The notes beneath the pieces are model-generated. The model searched no databases, was not told the origin of the DNA, and saw only the letters and a program-made list of their open reading frames with translations. From DRWZ01 sp964601505 (lineage in GTDB: Bacteria; Calescibacteriota; Calescibacteriia; Calescibacteriales; Calescibacteriaceae): a stretch of 44,339 nucleotides of DNA. The stretch spans positions 1-44,339 of the forward strand of contig CAZRNR010000014.1 of the NCBI GenBank assembly GCA_964601505.1, given 5' to 3'. Within the stretch, counting starts at the first letter, position 1, and each line of letters opens with the position of its first letter. Below are positions 8,872-18,049 of the stretch, in pieces. The translations under genes were made by a program, and so were the position numbers.

Positions 8872-9185
8872 CTTTATTATTTATAAATTATCTTTTAAAC
8901 CATTTGGTAGTGTATATGGTGATGAGCGATTTTTCTTGTTCCCTTGTTGCAATTTTTCATTAATTTTAACAAAATATAACTTTTAACACATAAGTTATAC
9001 TGAATAAACACTATCTGTGGTTTATCTATGATGTTTTTTCAGATCCTTGAAAGGAAATTTATAATGAGGGATTTTAATGTAGATATTATAAATCTTGATT
9101 ATATCAGGTTAATTGAATAAACGAATGTATAAACAAATAAGCTGAAAAAGCGTGTATTATTTGTTTCCTGCGTAAAATTTGTATT
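8843..9185. other. 343-bp gap before the three-gene membrane cluster
   Basis: Very AT-rich with no supported gene on either strand. It holds the weak ispG hairpin at its left end and, at its right end, a TAAAAT hexamer (9173-9178) 7 nt before the ATG of the next gene. The sequence CTTGTTGCAATTTTTCAT near 8943-8960 loosely resembles the repeat arms found in the gaps at 13922-14699 and 41209-41636. Confidence 0.45.
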
Positions 9186-9392
9186 ATGCTCGATAATATC
9201 ATTGATCTTCTATTCTCGTTTTCTTTGAGATTTTTTGCTTGTCCATACTGTGCGGCAGACAATGCGGCCAGAAGTAACGTTTCAACTTTTGAGTCAATTA
9301 TAACTGGTGGAGGTGTTTTAATTTTATCTTTAATTGTAGGTGGCTTCGTTCTTATTTATACTGTTAATTATATGAAGAAGGGTGGAAAATAG
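9186..9392 (+). CDS. Small CPYC-motif membrane protein of unknown function
   Basis: A 68-residue protein with an N-terminal hydrophobic stretch (about 5-18), then ACPYCAADNAARSN with a CxxC pair (residues 19-22), then one transmembrane helix of Gly/Leu/Ile/Val (about 40-60) and a basic tail ending KKGGK. The layout signal-like stretch, CPxC, polar loop and single helix recalls small 'ACPVCF' membrane proteins that I recall near terminal-oxidase genes in some bacteria. I cannot assign a function. There is no Shine-Dalgarno, but TAAAAT lies 7 nt before the ATG. It precedes the two helical-bundle genes by 43 bp and may share their transcript. The CxxC could bind metal or haem, or act in thiol redox. 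Confidence 0.65.
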   Translation: MLDNIIDLLFSFSLRFFACPYCAADNAARSNVSTFESIITGGGVLILSLIVGGFVLIYTVNYMKKGGK

Positions 9393-9435
9393 ATTGTGGA
9401 TAAACTCCTATGGTTTTGTTTAAATTTATTATTAT

Positions 9436-11181
9436 ATGAAAAATCTGGGAGAGCTATCTTTACACATAGGAAGAGCCTTATCTAAATCGCTTATTATTTT
9501 CCCATTTTGTCTAATTTCTCCAGAGAATTTTATATACCTTGCGTTCATTTTTCTCTTGTTTATTGTAGAGTTCTTTTTGTTGTTCAAATCCAAAAGAGTA
9601 AAGGTCCTGGTTATAATTTTTACTTCTATTTTCTCTTATGTAATACCGTTTTCTATGAATATAGATTTTGTTTTTTTTGCTTTTTTGATCTGTGATTTTA
9701 TTTGTATTCTATCTGTTTATATAAGGCCCCTGGTTGTATCTGTACCTGTTGCTGGACTGATTTTATTTTCCATCTTTTTCCAGCCCTTCGTTTATATACA
9801 GGATTTTTTAAGTAAGAAGGATAAACCTTACTATGAGTTTGAAGATAAAAAGATAGACCTGATAAAAGTGGATCCAATGATGGAAGGCACCGAAAATATT
9901 ACTTACAGTAATTGGCAATTATTGGCTAAAATTATTTACGGAGATGAACTTTTTCTTCTCAGAGTTCAATCTGTGGATGATAGGGAGATTGTTATTATTT
10001 CTATCATATCTGCTCTATCGTTTTTTTTAATTTCTTTCTATATTTCTAGATATATCATTGATGCAAGAAGAAGCAATTCTGGTGAAAGGCGTAAGGAATA
10101 TCAGAAAAAAGATGAGCAAGATTTGCAAGATTATTCGTATAGTGATTCTTCCGCATATGTTGAATATCTTAGAGATTCCCTGTTGAGGATTAGAGAGAAT
10201 CTAAAGAATGAATTGGAGGATATAAATGCCTATGAGAGAGATGTTTCAAAATTTGAAAGATTAACTGAGAAGGTAATCGAGCGAGCTCAAAGGAATAAAT
10301 CAGAAATTCTTTCAACTCTGAAGGATTATTCTATGAAGATAAAACTGAAAGAAGACTATTCCAATATAGTAGATAAGATTTCAGAATTCATTAAATTGCT
10401 TGGAGAAATTCGTTCTTTTTCGGGTAATTTGTTGTCTGATATCCTTACCTTGAAGGAAAATTTTTTACGATATGAAAGAGATATAAACAGGAGGTTTCGT
10501 GAATTTGAGAATCTCTTTCATGAGATATTTTCTCCATTGGGAGGAATTGAAAATCAGGTGAATTCGCTGAGACTGAACTTTCATGACACTTATCAGGATG
10601 AAATCTTTAAGAGGTGTGAACAGATGATATCTGAGATGCAAGGTTTTCTTAAGAACCTTTCAGAAATTTATGAGAGTTTTCACATATTACATTTAAATTC
10701 ACAGGTTAGGGCTCATAAGATACGAGATAAAGTCCCAAGTTTTGAAGTTATACCGCATGCTATATTCATGATGCTTGGGAAAATGAGAGAACTTATGTCT
10801 AACATTGAAACGGAGCTAAAATCTTTTGAAAATTTTATTCAAGAGATCAAGAGATCCCGGACACAATTTTCTCTCTCTGTAAATTTTCAAGATATTTCAA
10901 ATAATGTGGTTGAGATGAAATCTGCTGTGGAAAGCATAGTTTCCCATGTGAGCTCTGTTAAATCTGCTCTTATAAGTAATATTAAATCTTATTTATCTGT
11001 CTTGAATGATTCTGAAAGTTCAATAAATTATTTTTCTAGGGTAGTTTCGGATATTCTTTATGATATAGGTAATGCCTTTCCTGCATTTAGCTATGCTTTA
11101 TCGCAGGTTCGGACGGAAAATGACAACCTTGTTAAGAATATTGTAGATTGGGTGAAAGATTATGAAACTAAGCAAAAATAA
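9436..11181 (+). CDS. Membrane-anchored helical-bundle protein with an MCP-hairpin-like segment
   Basis: A 581-residue protein I do not recognise as a named family. Residues about 18-120 hold four to five hydrophobic helices. Residues 121-183 are polar and probably extracytoplasmic, 184-207 form another transmembrane helix, and the rest is a long, charged, mostly helical cytoplasmic region. At 417-440 the sequence ILHLNSQVRA then SFEVIPHAI lines up with the signalling-tip hairpin of methyl-accepting chemotaxis proteins (consensus LLALNAAIEA ... GFAVVADEV), with about 175 helical residues before it and 125 after, as in an antiparallel hairpin. Canonical tip residues E and R are lost, so CheA/CheW binding is doubtful. 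No Shine-Dalgarno; TAAATT (9421-9426) lies 9 nt upstream. It overlaps the next gene by 20 nt. Confidence 0.8.
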   Translation: MKNLGELSLHIGRALSKSLIIFPFCLISPENFIYLAFIFLLFIVEFFLLFKSKRVKVLVIIFTSIFSYVIPFSMNIDFVFFAFLICDFICILSVYIRPLVVSVPVAGLILFSIFFQPFVYIQDFLSKKDKPYYEFEDKKIDLIKVDPMMEGTENITYSNWQLLAKIIYGDELFLLRVQSVDDREIVIISIISALSFFLISFYISRYIIDARRSNSGERRKEYQKKDEQDLQDYSYSDSSAYVEYLRDSLLRIRENLKNELEDINAYERDVSKFERLTEKVIERAQRNKSEILSTLKDYSMKIKLKEDYSNIVDKISEFIKLLGEIRSFSGNLLSDILTLKENFLRYERDINRRFREFENLFHEIFSPLGGIENQVNSLRLNFHDTYQDEIFKRCEQMISEMQGFLKNLSEIYESFHILHLNSQVRAHKIRDKVPSFEVIPHAIFMMLGKMRELMSNIETELKSFENFIQEIKRSRTQFSLSVNFQDISNNVVEMKSAVESIVSHVSSVKSALISNIKSYLSVLNDSESSINYFSRVVSDILYDIGNAFPAFSYALSQVRTENDNLVKNIVDWVKDYETKQK

Positions 11182-12733
11182 CTTGGTATATATTTCCAGA
11201 AGTTTTCTTCTTATCTTTCCGCTTTTGGGTATGTTATTGATCTATGATACAACAAGATTTATTCAATTTATTTCTCTTTTGAATTTGATAATTATTTTTT
11301 CTCTTTCTTATGTTTTGCAAGGAACCAAAAAATTTTTCCTTCTTCCCTTACTGATTTTTTTCTATGCTTTTTTCTTTGGCTTTACGCTGTCAAGCTCATG
11401 GTTATTGAAAATATCTCCCGGATGGGTATTTATTTCTCTTTTGGTTATATTCTCTATTTCTGTTCTGGTTTCTGCTATCGCTTCGTTTTCTGTTTATTCC
11501 GAATTATACAAAGAGATATCAGAGGAGATCCAGACCGAACCAGAGCATAAGCAGGAAACTTCTGAAAAAGATGCCGGTCTTGAAGCGGAGATGGCATATA
11601 TTAGAAGCAACTTTATTTTGATATCGGACGACATATCTGGAACAGTGGAACCAAAGCTCAAAGCTATAAATGATTCTTTGGAAAAGAGAAAACTAGAACT
11701 TGAACAAAATTTTCAGGATTACACAATTATTTCAATGAATCTTTCCGAACTCTTTGATTTGTGCATATCTATGAAAGACAGGTTATCTTCTTTTCTCAAT
11801 TATGTTAAAAAGATTTCTTCTATATTGGGGAGATATTCTGAGGTATCAAATTCTCTGAAGATTGATAAGATGAACCTTTTTTCTTTTTCCAATCAGGGTT
11901 ATTCTGACTTATACAAAAATCAGATTTCTGATCTTCATGATAAGGCGAAAAAATTGGAATCTTCTTTAGATTCGCTTCAGATTTTCTTAAAAGATTCGGA
12001 TGAAGAAAATGGTTTAGATATTCGATCAATTGTTCTATCAATTAAGCCATCAATCATTGAATTTTTCAGGATTAATTATATTTCTTATGTTGTTTCACTA
12101 AAGACAGTTCAGATAGCTAGTACATCTGGTAGCAGTTTGGTTAGGAAGTCTCTTTTGGCTATAATACAGGATATAGATAGTTTCTCGTTCAAACTTAGTG
12201 TTCAGATAAACAACATTCTACAGCTTTTTTCTGATTTTGAGCCTCAGATATCTTCGTTTGATGCAAGTATAAGGGAGAATATGAGAAATCTTACTCACCT
12301 AAGAACTAGAATTCGCCGTATAAGGGATATGTATTATGGATCTGTGCAAAGAAGGTTAATGTCTTTTGAAGAGAAGTTTTTAAACATTTCTAATATCTTC
12401 TTTGAGGGTTCCTTTGAGAAGATAGAAGAATTGAGAAATAAAAATGATCTTTTCATTAAAGACTTAGAGAAATCAAAAACATTGGTATCTTCAATTCTTA
12501 TGGATTATTCAAAGATGCAAAGAGATATTGAGGCTATCTTGAAAGAATTAGATAATTTTACAAATCTGATAAGTAAATATAGGTCCATTGTTGGTGGAGA
12601 AATATTACAGGAGTTGAAATTGTCTGGTTACCGTATACCGCGCATCCATAAAAGGACTTTGATATCAAGAAGAATATTAGATGAAGTTAATGAGTTTATC
12701 TCTTCTTACGATGCTCAAAAACGTAATTATTGA
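11162..12733 (+). CDS. Second membrane-anchored helical-bundle protein, partner of the preceding gene
   Basis: A 523-residue protein with four or so N-terminal hydrophobic helices (about 8-110), a short acidic linker (115-140), and then a long helical, heptad-rich cytoplasmic part. A break near 304-335 (SYVVSLKTVQIASTSG) separates roughly 160 helical residues from 135 more, which again suggests a two-helix hairpin like the upstream protein, although similarity to a chemotaxis-receptor tip is weaker here. The ATG lies inside the end of the upstream gene, so the two are translationally coupled and probably act together. A basic C-terminal patch, including RIPRIHKRTLISRR (491-504), ends the protein. 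No function can be assigned. A structural or scaffold role is as likely as signalling. Confidence 0.8.
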   Translation: MKLSKNNLVYISRSFLLIFPLLGMLLIYDTTRFIQFISLLNLIIIFSLSYVLQGTKKFFLLPLLIFFYAFFFGFTLSSSWLLKISPGWVFISLLVIFSISVLVSAIASFSVYSELYKEISEEIQTEPEHKQETSEKDAGLEAEMAYIRSNFILISDDISGTVEPKLKAINDSLEKRKLELEQNFQDYTIISMNLSELFDLCISMKDRLSSFLNYVKKISSILGRYSEVSNSLKIDKMNLFSFSNQGYSDLYKNQISDLHDKAKKLESSLDSLQIFLKDSDEENGLDIRSIVLSIKPSIIEFFRINYISYVVSLKTVQIASTSGSSLVRKSLLAIIQDIDSFSFKLSVQINNILQLFSDFEPQISSFDASIRENMRNLTHLRTRIRRIRDMYYGSVQRRLMSFEEKFLNISNIFFEGSFEKIEELRNKNDLFIKDLEKSKTLVSSILMDYSKMQRDIEAILKELDNFTNLISKYRSIVGGEILQELKLSGYRIPRIHKRTLISRRILDEVNEFISSYDAQKRNY

Positions 12734-12760
12734 TTTCTTCTGTTTTAAGGGTGTGAAGTT

Positions 12761-13921
12761 TTATCCTCTTGAATCTATTGGAGAGTAGGGCCTCTCTTTC
12801 TCACCTGAGTATATTATTCTTGGTCTGTATATCCTATTGTCTTTTAGCTGCTCTAGTATATGGGCTACCCATCCTATGATTCTTCCTGTGGCGAATATTG
12901 GTGTAAACATAGGTATGCTTATCCCAAGATAATACATAACTATTCCCGAATAAAAATCAACATTTGGGTATATCCTCTTTTCCTTCAGATTTTCTATCAT
13001 TATTTTTTCTATCTCTTCCCCTGTTTTTATCCACATTGCTACATTTTCATCTTTTTTTGCTATGTTTTCTGCTATTTTTTTGAAGATAGCTGCTCTAGGA
13101 TCATAGTTCTTATATACTCTGTGTCCAAAGCCTGGGATTTTCTCTTTGTTTTTCAATTTGCTTTCAATAAATTGTCTGAGATTTGTTTCTGGAGTTATTT
13201 CTTTGGTAAGCATTTCCATGACCTGTTCATTTGCTCCACCATGTAGAGGTCCCTTCAAGCTTCCTATTGCTGCTGATGTAGCCGAATATATATCTGTGAG
13301 CGAGGATATAACAACTCTTGCAGAAAATGTCGAGGCATTGATTTCATGCTCTGCATGGACTATAAGGACAGCATCAAATATCCTTTCATCATCTTTTGAC
13401 GGCATTTCTCCTCTATGCATCCATAACCAGTTTGCAGCGCATGATATATCTGGTTTTGGTCTTATCGGTTTTTCTCCTCTTAAAACTCTACCAATGGCAG
13501 CTGTTATGGTATGAACTTTTGAAACAAGTTTTAACGCTTTTCTATAGTTAGCTTCATCAGTATTTATTTCTGCTTCTTCATCAAATACCGCTAAAGTATC
13601 AACTGCTAATCTCAATACTGTCATAGGATGAACCCCATATCTGGTCGTTCTTTCTATTATCTCATATGTGAAATCTGGGATCTCTCTGTAGCTGTAAAGG
13701 ATTGCCTTAAATTCTTTTAGCTCTTTTTTGGTTGGGAGCCTGTCATTTAAAAGCAAAAAACATACTTCTTCATAATTTGATTTTTCCACAAGTTCTTCAA
13801 TTGGTATTCCAGAGTAAGCAAGATACCCCCTTTCTCCGTCTATATAGCTTTTTTTAGATTCACCTATTATAACTCCCTCCAGACCCTTTGAGTATTTCCC
13901 GTTTCTATCTTGAGAACTCAT
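12761..13921 (-). CDS. gltA: Citrate synthase
   Basis: Condenses acetyl-CoA and oxaloacetate to citrate, the entry step of the TCA cycle. At 386 residues it is the short (type I, Gram-positive/archaeal-like) form. Motifs are HAEHEINASTFSARVV, GPLHGGANEQV with an active-site His, GFGHRVYKNYDPR with the second His, and PNVDFYSG with the catalytic Asp. The related 2-methylcitrate synthase cannot be excluded, but a neighbouring aconitase and no prp genes favour citrate. TATAAT (minus strand, 13931-13926) sits only 4 nt before the ATG, with no Shine-Dalgarno. It converges with the gene ending at 12733 and diverges from aconitase. Confidence 0.93.
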   Translation of the reverse strand: MSSQDRNGKYSKGLEGVIIGESKKSYIDGERGYLAYSGIPIEELVEKSNYEEVCFLLLNDRLPTKKELKEFKAILYSYREIPDFTYEIIERTTRYGVHPMTVLRLAVDTLAVFDEEAEINTDEANYRKALKLVSKVHTITAAIGRVLRGEKPIRPKPDISCAANWLWMHRGEMPSKDDERIFDAVLIVHAEHEINASTFSARVVISSLTDIYSATSAAIGSLKGPLHGGANEQVMEMLTKEITPETNLRQFIESKLKNKEKIPGFGHRVYKNYDPRAAIFKKIAENIAKKDENVAMWIKTGEEIEKIMIENLKEKRIYPNVDFYSGIVMYYLGISIPMFTPIFATGRIIGWVAHILEQLKDNRIYRPRIIYSGEKERPYSPIDSRG

Positions 13922-14699
13922 AGTAATTATAATTTTTAGGTTAATAAGTTTTTTTAGCTTTTGTCTGAAATTCTTGAAGTATTGATTTTATTTTTTGTTC
14001 ATATTAATAAACATTCTGAAACAAGATCTTGCATTACTTTCTTACTCCATCTTGTTGAATGTATTGCAGAAATCACAGAAGATTGAATTTCTTTTTTCCT
14101 TATCTATTTTTCCAAAAAACAGTAACAAATTTGAAAATAGTCTTGGTCAATTTTACAATTCTGATGCTTTTTGTCCAATATAAAAAATAAAAATCCATTT
14201 AATTTTATTTCAAGAAGTTAGTAGTGTTGTTTTTCACGGTGTTATAACATTTTCTTACTGGTATTTGAAAGGTGCCGTATGTAAGAACAAAAATTACAAA
14301 ATAGAATTGCTCTGTTGCAATCATGGTCAAAATACTGATTATGTATTTTGCTTTTCATTCTCGGCGCACTAATTTTTTGGTTTGATGGATATAACAAAGA
14401 AGAAAATATTTTGCCTCTGTTTTGTAGTCATTATTTCATTGATATATCGTAAACTTCAGGGGTTTTTGATGAATGCAACAAAGCAAAATAGAATACAAAA
14501 TAGGATGTTAATGATGATTTCCTAGGTTTCTACATAACTGTGGAGAGGAGATTAACGTTTTCTTTCAAGCAGGAAGGAAATAGGAAATGTGCTATTCCAA
14601 TTTCTGTGGTGATTTAATCCAATGGCGATAAATGAGGTTTAAAAATTTTTCTTTTTAGTTTTTACATAAAGATAAATTTTTTCTTTAACCAAAGAATTT
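13922..14699. other. 778-bp gap between citrate synthase and aconitase
   Basis: This is the longest gap in the window, with no supported gene; a 62-codon frame at 13995-14183 has no motif or ribosome site. The left end carries the citrate synthase -10 element and the right end the aconitase promoter (TTTACA 14661-14666, 17 bp, TTTAAC 14684-14689). In the middle lie TTGCTCTGTTGCAATCAT (14307-14324) and the 20-bp repeat at 14463-14482, both with counterparts in the gap at 41209-41636. The length and repeats leave room for a small RNA or a decayed mobile element. Confidence 0.5.
14463..14482 (+). repeat. 20-bp dispersed repeat, copy 1
   Basis: The sequence TTTTTGATGAATGCAACAAA is identical to 41493-41512. 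Both copies lie in long non-coding gaps. The overlapping TGCAACAAAGCAA (14474-14486) is also the exact reverse complement of 41259-41271, so the two gaps share sequence in both orientations. Confidence 0.6.
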
Positions 14700-17327
14700 A
14701 TGTATAGGAAAATAAATTTGGATGGAAAGAGTTATGGGATATATTCAATTAGAGATTTCAATGAAAAGCTACCATATTCATTGAGGATACTTCTTGAAAA
14801 TCTGATAAGGTACAAAGACATAATGGGACAAATAGTTAAGGATGAGCATATAGATTCATTAATTGGCCGGAAAAAAGGGCAGGAGATTCCGTTCTTCCCG
14901 GAAAGAGTTATACTTCAAGATTTTACCGGTGTTCCACTTATCACAGATATTGCTGTTATGCGAGATGTTGCCGTGAGGCTTGGGAAGAATCCCAGATTGA
15001 TAAACCCAATAAAAAGATGCGACCTTGTTATTGACCATTCTGTTCAGGTTGATTTTTTTGGGACAAGTTATGCTTTTGAGTATAACACGAAAAAGGAATT
15101 TGAAAGGAATAGAGAAAGATATGAGTTCCTCAAATGGGCTCAAAAAAGCTTTAAAAATATAAGAGTAATTCCCCCTGGAGCAGGGATAATACATCAGGTG
15201 AACCTTGAGATGCTCGCAGATTTGGTAAGAGTTGAGCGAATAAAAGGAAAAGGCTTGGTTCTTTTCCCAGATACACTTTTAGGAACTGATTCGCATACAA
15301 CTATGATAAACTCTATAGGAGTTTTGGGCTGGGGAGTTGGAGGTATAGAAGCTGAGGCTGTTATGCTGGGGGAACCAAACTACATAGTTGTTCCAGAAGT
15401 CATAGGAGTTAAGCTTGTGGGGAAACCAAAAGATGGAATTACTGCTACAGATATAGTCCTTACCATAACTGAAATCCTGAGAAAGAAAAATGTTGTGGAT
15501 AAATTTGTTGAGTTTTTTGGTCCGGGGCTAAAGAATCTTTCTATACCAGATAGAGCAACTATATCTAATATGTCTCCTGAGTATGGAGCAAGATGTGGAT
15601 TTTTCCCTCCTGATGAAGAGACTATCAAATACTTGAGAATCACTGGAAGACCTAAAAAACATATAGTACTAGTTGAAACTTACCTGAAAGAAAATCTTCT
15701 TTTTTATGATGGCTCTGATAATATAGACTTTGACGATGTTGTTGAAATAGATCTTGGGAAAGTAGTTCCGTCTGTCGCGGGGCCATCAAGACCGCATGAT
15801 AGGACATCTTTGGAAGATCTGAGGAGCAAATTCATTTCATACATAAAGAAGGAAAAGAAATCAGTGGAGATAGAAGTTAGGGGGCAGAAAGTTAGAATAG
15901 AAGATGGTTCGATAATACTCGCTGCAATAACAAGTTGCACGAACACATCTAATCCTTATCTTATGCTTGGGGCGGGCATTTTGGCAAAAAAGGCGGTACA
16001 AAAAGGTTTGAGCGTTCCACCTTATGTTAAAACATCTAATGCCCCAGGTTCTCTTGTTGTTAGAAGCTATCTTGAAAAATCTGGTCTAATGCCATACCTT
16101 GAAGCTCTTGGATTCCATATAACAGGGTATGGTTGCACTGTGTGTATAGGAAATAGTGGTCCAATAAACCATAGGGTTGAAGAAGCTGTTAAGAAAGAGA
16201 ACTTGATCGCAGTTTCTGTCTTGAGTGGGAATAGAAACTTTGAGGCAAGGATACATCCTCTGGCTCGTGCTAATTTCCTTATGTCTCCCCCTCTTGTTGT
16301 TGCATTCGCTCTGGCAGGTAGAATAGATATAAACATGAACGAAGAACCAATCGGATATGACCCGAACGGAAACCCAGTTTATCTCAAAGATATTTGGCCA
16401 ACAAAGGAAGAAATAGAAAATTATGTTTCCATTATTTCAGATCAGATATTCAAAGAAAAATATTCAAGGATCTTCGAGGGAACTGATGAGTGGAAAAATC
16501 TGTCTGCTCCAGATTCAGATACCTACCCTTGGGATGTGAATTCAACTTATATAAAACCACCTCCATTTTTTGAAAATTTTGATCTATCTGAACCTGAAAA
16601 AATTAATGATATAACTGGCGCAAGAGTTCTACTTATTCTTGGCGATAGTATAACTACAGATCACATTTCTCCTGCAGGAAACATAGATGTTAATTCTCCG
16701 GCTGGAAGATACCTTTTGGAGAGAGGAATAAAACCTTCTGATTTCAACAACTATGGTGCGAGACGAGGAAACTGGGAGGTTATGGTAAGGGGAACATTTG
16801 CCAATATAAGATTGAAAAATTTTATGGTTGATGTTGAGGGAGGATATACCATTTGTGATGGTAAAGTTGTTTCTGTATTTGAAGCTTCTGAATATTACAA
16901 AGCTAAATCTATACCACTTATTGTTATCGCTGGAAAGGAATATGGTTCTGGTAGTTCAAGAGATTGGGCTGCAAAGGGACCTGCACTCCTTGGAGTTAAG
17001 GCTGTGATAGCAGAAAGTTTTGAGACTATACACAGAAGCAACCTTGTGGAAATGGGAGTGGTGCCCCTTCAGTTCAAAGATACAAATGCAAAGGATCTTG
17101 GAATAAGCGGGAAGGAAACATTTAACATATACCTTTCAGATCTCCAACCTCAAAAAGAAGTTGAAGTCCAGATGATAAGAGAAAACGGAGAATCCGTTAA
17201 ATTTAAAGCTATAGCTAAAATAAATACTCAAGTTGAAGTAGATTATATAAGACACGGAGGGATACTACCTTATGTCATGAGGAAAATTCTTCGTAGGAAA
17301 AGTAGAAAAAAGAATGGAGTACAATGA
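14700..17327 (+). CDS. acnA: Aconitate hydratase (AcnA type)
   Basis: Isomerises citrate to isocitrate via cis-aconitate with a [4Fe-4S] cluster. The 875-residue protein has the AcnA/IRP domain order: an N-terminal region with DTLLGTDSHTTM and GVGGIEAEAVMLG, cluster cysteines in ITSCTNTSNP and GCTVCIGNSG, then the mobile domain with GDSITTDHISPAG and GSGSSRDWAAKGP. Length matches the AcnA family (about 870-900). The ATG lies 10 nt after a TTTAAC -10-like element, with no Shine-Dalgarno. Its last 14 nt overlap the start of yggS. Together with citrate synthase across the gap it forms the entry to the TCA cycle. Confidence 0.96.
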   Translation: MYRKINLDGKSYGIYSIRDFNEKLPYSLRILLENLIRYKDIMGQIVKDEHIDSLIGRKKGQEIPFFPERVILQDFTGVPLITDIAVMRDVAVRLGKNPRLINPIKRCDLVIDHSVQVDFFGTSYAFEYNTKKEFERNRERYEFLKWAQKSFKNIRVIPPGAGIIHQVNLEMLADLVRVERIKGKGLVLFPDTLLGTDSHTTMINSIGVLGWGVGGIEAEAVMLGEPNYIVVPEVIGVKLVGKPKDGITATDIVLTITEILRKKNVVDKFVEFFGPGLKNLSIPDRATISNMSPEYGARCGFFPPDEETIKYLRITGRPKKHIVLVETYLKENLLFYDGSDNIDFDDVVEIDLGKVVPSVAGPSRPHDRTSLEDLRSKFISYIKKEKKSVEIEVRGQKVRIEDGSIILAAITSCTNTSNPYLMLGAGILAKKAVQKGLSVPPYVKTSNAPGSLVVRSYLEKSGLMPYLEALGFHITGYGCTVCIGNSGPINHRVEEAVKKENLIAVSVLSGNRNFEARIHPLARANFLMSPPLVVAFALAGRIDINMNEEPIGYDPNGNPVYLKDIWPTKEEIENYVSIISDQIFKEKYSRIFEGTDEWKNLSAPDSDTYPWDVNSTYIKPPPFFENFDLSEPEKINDITGARVLLILGDSITTDHISPAGNIDVNSPAGRYLLERGIKPSDFNNYGARRGNWEVMVRGTFANIRLKNFMVDVEGGYTICDGKVVSVFEASEYYKAKSIPLIVIAGKEYGSGSSRDWAAKGPALLGVKAVIAESFETIHRSNLVEMGVVPLQFKDTNAKDLGISGKETFNIYLSDLQPQKEVEVQMIRENGESVKFKAIAKINTQVEVDYIRHGGILPYVMRKILRRKSRKKNGVQ

Positions 17328-18000
17328 TATAGGTAGGAGCATAAGCCTTGTTTATCAGAGGATAAAATCGGCCTGTGAAAGAGTTGGTAGAGATCCCAAA
17401 GATATTAGGGTAATTGCTATTTCAAAAACATTTTCTCCGGAGCACATAAAGGCTGCTTACGACTTTGGAATAAAAGATTTTGGGGAGAACTATGTTCAGG
17501 AAGCTCTTTTTAAGATAGAGAAGTTGAAACATCTGGATATAAGTTGGCACTTTGTTGGAAGAATACAATCAAATAAAATAAAGAAGATAATTGGTAATTT
17601 TGAATTTGTTCATTCCCTGTGTTCATTAGATCATGTGCTTGAGTTTGAAAAAAGGTCAAGGAGTAAGTTAAAAGCCTTTTTACAGATAAACATAGCGGAG
17701 GAAAAAACAAAAGATGGAATCTTAGTGAAAGATGTCTTAAGCTTTGTGGAAAAATTCTATGAGATTTCTCCAAAATCTTTGGAACTTATCGGTTTGATGA
17801 TAATCCCTCCACCGAAAAGTCCAAGATTTTATTTCAAGCGCCTGAGAGAAATAAGAGATGAGCTTGTTGGGAGGGGGTATCCTATTACAGAGCTATCTAT
17901 GGGTATGAGCGATGACTTTGAAATAGCCATTGAGGAGGGAGCTACATTTGTTAGGATAGGTAGAGCTATCTTTGGAGAAAGGCAATATAAATTTGGCTAA
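17314..18000 (+). CDS. yggS: YggS/PLPBP-family pyridoxal-phosphate homeostasis protein
   Basis: A cytosolic PLP-binding protein of the alanine-racemase-like fold III without known enzymatic activity; the family helps control vitamin B6 levels and amino-acid pools. The 228 residues include the PLP lysine in AISKTFSPEHIKAAY (K about 36), FGENYVQEA, WHFVGRIQSNK, and near the C-terminus LSMGMSDDFEIAIEEGATFVRIGRAIFG split across the usual blocks. The ATG lies inside the end of the aconitase gene (14-nt overlap), suggesting co-transcription. Bacterial relatives often sit beside cell-division or pilus genes; here the neighbour is metabolic. Confidence 0.93.
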   Translation: MEYNDIGRSISLVYQRIKSACERVGRDPKDIRVIAISKTFSPEHIKAAYDFGIKDFGENYVQEALFKIEKLKHLDISWHFVGRIQSNKIKKIIGNFEFVHSLCSLDHVLEFEKRSRSKLKAFLQINIAEEKTKDGILVKDVLSFVEKFYEISPKSLELIGLMIIPPPKSPRFYFKRLREIRDELVGRGYPITELSMGMSDDFEIAIEEGATFVRIGRAIFGERQYKFG

Positions 18001-18049
18001 TTTACATCTTTTTTATCTTTTTGTGTTTGATCTTGACTAAATTAACCTG

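Noticed and set aside
13995..14183. 62-codon frame in the citrate synthase/aconitase gap
   Set aside because: No motif, no ribosome site; Leu/Phe/Asn-rich like translated non-coding DNA.
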